A stretch of DNA of 64,000 nt from Macrostomum hystrix (lineage: Eukaryota > Platyhelminthes > Macrostomidae): the NCBI GenBank assembly GCA_950097015.1, contig CATNEN010000001.1, positions 775,501 to 839,500 of the forward strand, given 5' to 3'. This document shows, one piece after another, positions 57,824-64,000 of the stretch. Below the pieces are notes generated by a model, which was not told the DNA's origin, did not search any database, and worked only from the letters and a program-made list of their open reading frames with translations. Numbering within the stretch: position 1 is the stretch's first letter; the number at the start of each line of letters is the position of its first letter. The translations under genes and the position numbers were made by a program.

Positions 57824-59118
57824 TGTATAATGACAATGATGTTCTTATTAAAACTAAGAATTAACTATGTGTTGCAAAAATATCTGAAATATAAAATATT
57901 TTTCTACTTAGTACTTCCGTGTACTAAGTAGAGTGTGTAACAACACTAACAAAGAAAAAAATTGCAAGGAAACCGGATTATGAAATCCCAATTTAAAAAT
58001 TCCCGATTTACAAAATACTGATTTAATTAGGAAATCCCGATTTAGGAAATCCTTAATCCTAACTTCTAAAATCCACTCTAGTCCTTTGTTTAAAAAATTT
58101 CCGAATTATTATACTCATGGAATGCATAGCCGAATTTTGAAGTGACAAAGTGAAATTATATTTTGTTGCAGTTTTTTAATAGTAATTTAAAACCTGCAAT
58201 ATTGAGTATTTTAGCTTTGAGTTAGCTTTTTTGATTCTGGAGTACTGCAAAATCGCTTGAAATCAAAATAAATAATAAATAGTTAACTAAGTATGATTGT
58301 GCCTATATTATAGGATATTTTAAGTTGCAACACAAAAATATACTTTGAAATATTTAATTTTCTTGTGTTCATTCGATTTTCCTGAAAATTTCCGAATTAA
58401 TAATCCATAGATAAACATCAATAAATTTTCATGTTTATATAGCATCTACGTTTGTTTACAGGCAGAAATTTTGTTAAAATGGGTTTTGTGAATTTTGTTT
58501 TGCTGCTTGTTTTGTCTGCGGTTTGAATTTTGAAAATATATTTTGAATTGCTTATTGGAAAGTGAGTTCGTTTTTGCATTTTTTAGATTTTTCCTTAGCA
58601 ACTGAAATTTACGAAATAAGAAAGTCGTGGCTTCATTTAAAGTCAGTGATCTATTTGGTTTTTGTTTTATTAAGATATGAAATTTGTAAATTAACAATGT
58701 TATGAACTGAAACTATTTCAAACAAACAAACAGGTGGGTAGGAACAATTGGTGATTTGCCACTGCTCACTTTCTCGAGTTCGTGTAGCCTTTTCTGTCTG
58801 AAATTTTAATTTTTTAGTTGAAGCGAATAGCTAGTTTAATTTAACTTAGTCGAACCTGTTAAGTTCAGAATTACTAGCTTGGTAAATAACAAATTAACCC
58901 GGTAATATTCAGCAGTCAAAGTACGAGACATCAGTACAAGTTCTCCTTTAGCAGGTAAATTATCATCGAATAAGTAAATTCTCCATTGAACAGGTAAAAT
59001 CTCCATCGAACAGGCAAATTGTCCTTCGAACAGTTAAACTCACCCTTAGACAGTTAATTAGGTAAATTGTCCCGCTAACAGGTAAATCGCATCATTGACT
59101 TACCAGTCAATCCACTGA
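57824..59118. other. Tail-to-tail intergenic region between otopetrin and the SSUH2-like gene
   Basis: AT-rich. AATAAA at 58267-58272 can serve otopetrin, and TTTATT at 58666-58671 is the matching signal for the minus-strand gene. From about 58,930 to 59,090 there are diverged repeats around ACAGGTAAATTGTCC. No gene seen. Confidence 0.6.
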
Positions 59119-62100
59119 TCACAAGATCTCGCAGCCGAAGCAGCAGGTGTGAGGATAGCAATCGCAGTAGATGGCCCTGTCATCACCGTAGACAAAGAAT
59201 TGAAACGGTCGCTCTTTATAGACTGCGTCACATTGAAACACCGGTACTCGGCGAATCACGTGACTTTGAGTCAGAATTCGACCCGTGGAGGCCAGCTCGC
59301 GGTGTTCCAGAATAAATTGCGCCGATTTTATGTTCACTTCAGGCTCTGGGAAGCCTCTGATTGGCTGCAGCATCGGTTGCGTGTCCTCAAAGACAATCTA
59401 GGGTTTATGTTTTTTTAATAAAATTATTTAACCTTCTATTTAGATGGCCACAATGATTTGGGGCGCAGCCGAGGAGAGAAAGCAGGTAGGCACAGTCAGA
59501 GTTTGCACTGCCTGACGATGAGAAAGTCAGGGCAGATGTACACACCTGTGTGAGCGTGTGCCTGCGTACAGTATCTGTGTGCGTGTGTGCTCAGGAGTCT
59601 GTGAAATGGCCAGAATTGCCTCCCCGCTGGCTGCGGGTCTAGAAGTGTCACCAAATGATGTGCCATTGCCGGTAGCCCTTCTGCAATTATTTTAAGATAA
59701 CTAAAGTTTTCGGGTTACGCAATTTTAGGGTGTATGACTCCCTAATCGAGCAGTCTATTCGTGGTACACGGAGCACCATCAGACTGACTCACTGTGCCAG
59801 ACACATCCCTGATCAGCTCATTCGGCAATCGTGTCCGTTCAATGATTAACTCTTTGGTGTGAGTCTCGTATTTAGTTGTCAGCCTGACGTAGTACTTCAG
59901 TCTACCGGCTGTCAAGCAGGTTGGGCAAGACACTCTGCCATGACCAGTGCAGCCTGAGCAGTTCACTTTGCCCTGGCCGCTGCAGTTTGAGCAGACCTTG
60001 TCGCCGAAATTTGTCTGACCGGAGCCTATGCAGGAGAGGCACGTGTCTCTACTCTGGCTTTTGCAACGCCGGCAGGTGATGAACAATGAGCCGAGACAAT
60101 GGTGGCACACTCGCACTGACGCGGTGTGCGGCACCTCTGTATCGTAGGCGACATTTTCGAATGGTTTGGGACCTGGCACCTGGCACGGATGCGGCGCGAT
60201 GCGAGTGAGAAAATGTCTTACATCTCGACCGCTAATAGTAATGATAATACGACTATTTGCAGGAGGACTGTGGGTAATGGCACATTATTTGGTGACACTA
60301 GACTCGCTAGACACTAGACACTACACACACAGGTGTGTACATCTGCCCTGACTTTCTCATTGTCAGGCACTTAAAATTTTACTGTGCCCACCTGCCTTGT
60401 CTCCTCGGCTTCGCCCCTAAATAAATGTGGCCTCGCCGCGGAATCGAGCTCAGGGACACTGGTGCGAGAGACGAACCCACCCTCAGAGACTACTCAATAA
60501 ATTTAAGACGTAAAAATAATTTTGGCACTCACCGCAACTTGCCATGGCAAGGGAGCTGGCCCATTCAACGGACTGTCAATCAAATGACCGTGGTAGGGCT
60601 CTGCTGCCCAACGTGTCGAGCGAGTCTCAAGGTGAGTTCTGAGCACATATTGCACAGCCGTGATCTGTTGAATAGCTCGAAACTGCATATACCTGGCAGG
60701 ATTCGAACCCCAGCAGCACTGGGCTTCGGACAATTGAAACAGCTGATGTCTTGCTTCATCCTCTGTGAGTGTGGGTGGGCCGGTTGTTGGCGTCGGCGAC
60801 GCCTTCGTCTGTGGAGCAATTCCAGCATTGATCGTGTCCAAGCCTACAAATCGTAGGCGTTTGGGCCATTGTCAATCAGCTTTTGACTTTCAGGTTTTCT
60901 AGAATGATAAACACCTGCCATTGCTACTAATAGGCCAACAGTTTCCTAGAAAAGAAAACTCTACTTTTGGCTACAGGTTAGTGTTTTCCGAGAATCTGTG
61001 GAAATAGGTAATTAATTTCGTCAAATCAGAATAAGAAGTTGTCAAAGTTTATGCCAGGGGCTTCATAGTAAGACAGAAAACCTACATGTTCCCGTAGAGA
61101 CTGCGAGCGTGCATGTACACTCAACTAGGGGAGGTGGCCTAGTGATTAGAGCATCGACTTGAAGGTCTGGGGTTCGATTCCCGAACAATTTGTGTCCTTT
61201 TAAAAAGGGCACTTAACTCTGCATTGGATCAGTTGAAATGAGCTGTTAAATGAGTTGAGTCCATGGACTGATGCTTTTGGCTGCACATTTGGCACAATCG
61301 GGCCAGGTGTAATCTAGTATTATTTTTATTATTACAACTGTCAATCAGCACCTTACCTGCAAATTGATCCGTTCCTTCAGCAGAAGAAGCCAGAGGTCCA
61401 ATGCCTTGATCACCTGCATGCTCATCAACTGATTGGCCCCCGTAACCAGTTGGTGAGCCTTCCGCTAGGCTACCAGAGTCGTCATACCCGCTTCCGGCCT
61501 GTTGACATTGGTAGCCTAGGTGCACATGCATTTCTTAGATTTTCGATTTGATTTACTTAGCGTAGGTAACCATAGGTAACCATAGGTAACCATAGGTAAC
61601 CATAGGTAACAACCATAGGTAATATCATACGTAATCATATGTATCCATAGGTAACCATAGGTAATTTTAGCGTCCACAGGTAACCATAGGAAAGAACCAT
61701 AGGTAATCACAGGTAACAACCATAGGTAATTATAGGTAAGAATCATAGGTAATTTTAGCGTCCACAGGTAACCATAGGAAAGAACCATAGGTAATCACAG
61801 GTAAGAACCATAGGTAATATCATAGGTTATCATATGTTAGAACCATAGGTAATATCATAGGTAACTATAGGAAATTATTGGTAACAACCATAGGTAATAT
61901 CATAAGGTAATCATATGTAGCCATAGGTAAACATAGGTAACCATTCGTAACCATAGGTATGGTAACCATAGGTAACCATAGCACATTGTGCCACTCTGCC
62001 TTAGCCAGATAGGCCGATCTCGAATTGCACCAAGGTCCCTGAGCTCGATTCCGCAACAGACTAGATTTGTATTGTGCTCAGCCTCGGAGGTAAGGCTTGT

Positions 62101-62407
62101 CAAGCCATTTTTGCGCTAGAGAGTCACCCTCAGAGCTATGAAAATGAAAGGGTCCGGGCTATGTCGATGGACTGGGGTGGCCTGACACACCCCACCCAAA
62201 TGTCTACTCAGGTAATGCTCATAATTAATTAAGAATCGAACCTGATGAAGGCTGTTGATTCCAGCCGAAGGCCGATGACGCACCGTTGGAGCTCATTGGT
62301 GGCGGCTGCAACCGCGGCGGCTGACACGGGGCCGGGCTGCCGTACGGACGGACCGCGCCACTCAACTCCCAGAAGTTGAGAGCAGCTGAATCCAGCCGTT
62401 TCTCCAT
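59119..62407 (-). CDS. SSUH2-like (DnaJ-type cysteine-rich) protein, five exons
   Basis: Exons on the minus strand: 62407-62242, 61515-61357, 60843-60533, 60179-59793, 59397-59119. Phases 1, 1, 0, 0 match throughout and give 433 aa. Residues 1-150 are Pro/Ser/Gly-rich and variable. The conserved part starts at LTEDEARHQL and passes through CCWGS and the LPWQVAVPGPKPF junction (known family pattern: Trp then a PG/GP step). Six CxxC pairs in exon 4 (237-240, 248-251, 259-262, 275-278, 286-289, 297-300) resemble the zinc-binding fingers of DnaJ. The last exon ends FFVYGDDRAIYCDCYP, then CCFGCEIL, as in SSUH2. Homologues are poorly understood; in vertebrates SSUH2 is linked to tooth development, and no function should be assumed here. 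The fingers at 248-251 and 259-262 have lost the following GxG, so the repeats are uneven. Every intron carries SINE sequence. Confidence 0.91.
59445..59690 (+). mobile_element. Family A SINE, head-truncated, in SSUH2-like intron 4
   Basis: Plus-strand body: GGGGCGCAGCCGAGGAGAG, TTTGCACTGCCTGACGATGA, GTATCTGTGTGCGTGTG, GCTGGCTGCGGGTCTAGAAG and a TGCAATTATTT end. It is opposite in orientation to the host gene. Confidence 0.82.
60240..60480 (-). mobile_element. Family A SINE in SSUH2-like intron 3
   Basis: Minus-strand B-box-like GAGCTCGATTCCGCGGCGAG near 60,440. The middle contains the CTGACAATGAGAAAGTC block, and the end is GCCATTACCCACAGTCC with an AT-rich tail. An internal deletion shortens the GTGTGCGTG part. 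Confidence 0.8.
61125..61336 (+). mobile_element. tRNA-derived SINE, family B, near full length, in SSUH2-like intron 2
   Basis: Head GTGGCCTAGTGATTAGAGCA (A box) and GGGGTTCGATTCCCGAAC (B box). The body has GGGCACTTAACTCTGCATTG, GAGCTGTTAAATGAG and GTCCATGGACTG segments, and a GGCCAGGTGTAATC then TATTATTTTTATTATTA tail. It is the reference copy for family B in this window. Confidence 0.9.
61562..61980. repeat. 10-bp tandem array in SSUH2-like intron 1
   Basis: Imperfect TAACCATAGG repeats, with larger duplicated segments around TTTTAGCGTCCACAGG at about 61,665 and 61,752. Confidence 0.9.
61985..62216 (+). mobile_element. Mosaic SINE-like sequence in SSUH2-like intron 1
   Basis: An A/B-box-like head (GCCTTAGCCAGATAGGCCG, then CTGAGCTCGATTCCGCAAC) of family A type is followed by a family B-like GTCGATGGACTGGGGTGG and CACACCCCACCC part. 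It looks like a fusion of two diverged copies. Confidence 0.55.
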
Positions 62408-62490
62408 GACTGTTCAACGAAGCCTTGAATGCATCCGAAACTTTAGTTCAGAGTGTACCTCCAGCAAGGCCGATTGAAGTCATTTCAATC

Positions 62491-62500
62491 CAATATATAA
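62491..62500 (-). promoter_or_regulatory. TATA-like element of the SSUH2-like gene
   Basis: Minus-strand TTATATATTG lies 84-93 bases upstream of the ATG at 62407. Confidence 0.4.
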
Positions 62501-62742
62501 TGCTATATATTGCCACTTGTATTTAATGCCTTGTTCAAAAACTATTGTCTATGGTAAATTTCACAGCATGCCCGAAGTATATGTACGATGAAAAAAAATA
62601 GACTAAACACAATGCAATACGCAGGTGCGCCCATCTCAAAGAAAATGCAACTCTCAAAGGCGAATCTAATTTTTCGTTTCTTAATTTCTGCTTTCTGTTT
62701 TTTGACAGTTAGTTTTTTCAAAACCAGCTTTGATTTCCGTTT

Positions 62743-63728
62743 CAGATCCTGCTGCGATTCCTGTTTCAGATCCTGCTGCGATTCCTGTTTCAGATCCTGC
62801 TGCAATTCCTGTTTCAGATCCTGCTGCGATTCCTGTTTCAGATCCTGCTGCAATTCCTGTTTCAGATCCTGCTGCGATTCCTGTTTCAGATCCTGCTACG
62901 ATTCCTGTTTCAGATCCTGCTACGATTCCTGTTTCAGATCCTGCTGCGATTCCTGTTTCAGATCCTGCTGCAATTCCTGTTTCAGATCCTGCTGCGATTC
63001 CTGTTTCAGATCCTGCTGCAATTCCTGTTTCAGATCCTGCTGCGATTCCTGTTTCAGATCCTACTTCGATTCCTGTTTCAGATCCTACTTCGATTCCTGT
63101 TTCAGATCCTACTGCGATTCCTGTTTCAGATCCTACTGCGATTCCTGTTTCAGATCCTGCTACGATTCATATTTCAGATCCTGCTGCGATTCCTGTTTCA
63201 GATCCTGCTACGATTCCTGTTTCAGATCCTGCTGCGATTCCTGTTTCAGATCCTACTTCGATTCCTGTTTCAGATCCTGCTGCGATTCCTGTTTCAGATC
63301 CTGCTGCGATTCCTGTTTCAGATCCTGCTACGATTCCTGTTTCAGATCCTGCTGCGATTCCTGTTTCAGATCCTACTTCGATTCCTGTTTCAGATCCTGC
63401 TGCGATTCCTGTTTCAGATCCTGCTGCGATTCCTGTTTCAGATCCTGCTGCGATTCCTGTTTCAGATCCTGCTACGATTCCTGTTTCAGATCCTGCTGCG
63501 ATTCCTGTTTCAGATCCTGCTACGATTCCTGTTTCAGATCCTGCTACGATTCATATTTCGGATCCTGCTGCGATTCCTGTTTCAGATCCTGCTGCGATTC
63601 CTGTTTCAGATCCTACTTCGATTCCTGTTTCAGATCCTGCTGCGTTTCCTGTTTCAGATCCTAATACGATTCCTGTTTCAGATCCTGCTGCAATTCACGT
63701 TTCAGATCCTGCTGCGATTCCTGTTTCA
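62743..63728 (+). repeat. Tandem array, 24-bp monomer
   Basis: About forty-one copies of ATTCCTGTTTCAGATCCTGC plus four bases (TGCG, TACG, TGCA), with ACTTCG and ACTGCG variants in the second half. The plus strand stays open in two frames; one reads an eight-residue PVSDPAAI repeat from 62730 to 63749. It is preceded by TTTCTGTTTTTTGACAG. Confidence 0.95.
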
Positions 63729-63749
63729 GACTATAATCAAGCATTCTAA

Positions 63750-64000
63750 CTATGGGTGTCAGGGCAGTGGCTTTTTATCTAGCTTTAAGTATGCTTTCTA
63801 TGAATTCCACAAAACTTTCTGTTAATTCTGTGCTTTCCTGTGTCATTAAATACACCATTTTGTCATCAGTTGTTAGGCGTTCGAAATTTCGAACAGTGCC
63901 TCCCACTTTCTCTATGAATTTTTTTCTAATTGGAACATAAACGGACCAATCGCATCTAAAAAGAATATGAATTTCGTTCTCTACCTCGACTTTACATTTT
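63750..64000. other. Right end of the window
   Basis: Low-GC sequence without a supported gene. The short plus frame at 63752-63940 has no recognisable domain. Confidence 0.5.

Noticed and set aside
60126-60351. Plus-strand frames over the SSUH2-like exon and SINE
   Set aside because: Shadows of the minus-strand exon 4 and of the family A SINE.
61125-61200. Genuine tRNA gene
   Set aside because: A and B boxes are present, but no complete cloverleaf could be drawn. The sequence continues into a SINE body with an ATT-rich tail, shared with other copies.

Overview
The window is nuclear DNA of a multicellular animal, most likely an invertebrate. The evidence is spliced genes with GT-AG introns, animal-type families (otopetrin proton channel, rhodopsin-class GPCR, SSUH2, GM2-activator/ML-domain protein, saposin-like protein), two tRNA-derived SINE families and a non-LTR retrotransposon. 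No rRNA or true tRNA gene is visible and I cannot fix the phylum from this sequence. A repeat-rich lophotrochozoan or flatworm-like genome is only a guess. Well over half of the window is tandem repeat, with about twenty distinct short-period families (8 to 43 bp), many of them lying inside introns.

Layout. 1-1.2 kb: 20-bp array. 1.4-2.3 kb: last two exons of a GM2-activator-like gene (+). 3.5-5.7 kb: a 35-bp array carrying CRE palindromes, split by a 5'-truncated, decayed non-LTR retrotransposon (-). 6.4-23.9 kb: one array of about 760 copies of a 23-bp monomer with clear higher-order duplications, the largest being two abutting 5,543-bp copies. 24.1-26.2 kb: two-exon GPCR (+) with SINEs in its intron. 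26.7-35 kb: intergenic, six more arrays. 35.3-40.7 kb: small secreted saposin-like gene (+) whose 3.6-kb intron is almost pure GA-rich polypurine. 41-42.6 kb and 44.2-45.3 kb: 12-bp and 21-bp arrays. 45.9-57.8 kb: eight-exon otopetrin gene (+), full length (905 aa), with arrays in introns 1, 2, 6 and 7. 59.1-62.4 kb: five-exon SSUH2-like gene (-, 433 aa), convergent with otopetrin, with SINE sequence in every intron. 62.7-63.7 kb: 24-bp array.

The gene models were built by hand from splice sites, reading phase and family motifs; all exon junctions in the otopetrin, SSUH2 and GPCR models keep the reading frame. The genes are functionally unrelated, as expected for an animal chromosome. The most unusual content is the repeat landscape: several intronic arrays have monomers that look like branch-point, pyrimidine-tract, AG or AG|GT splice modules, and one real acceptor (otopetrin exon 8) is itself the last unit of such an array.
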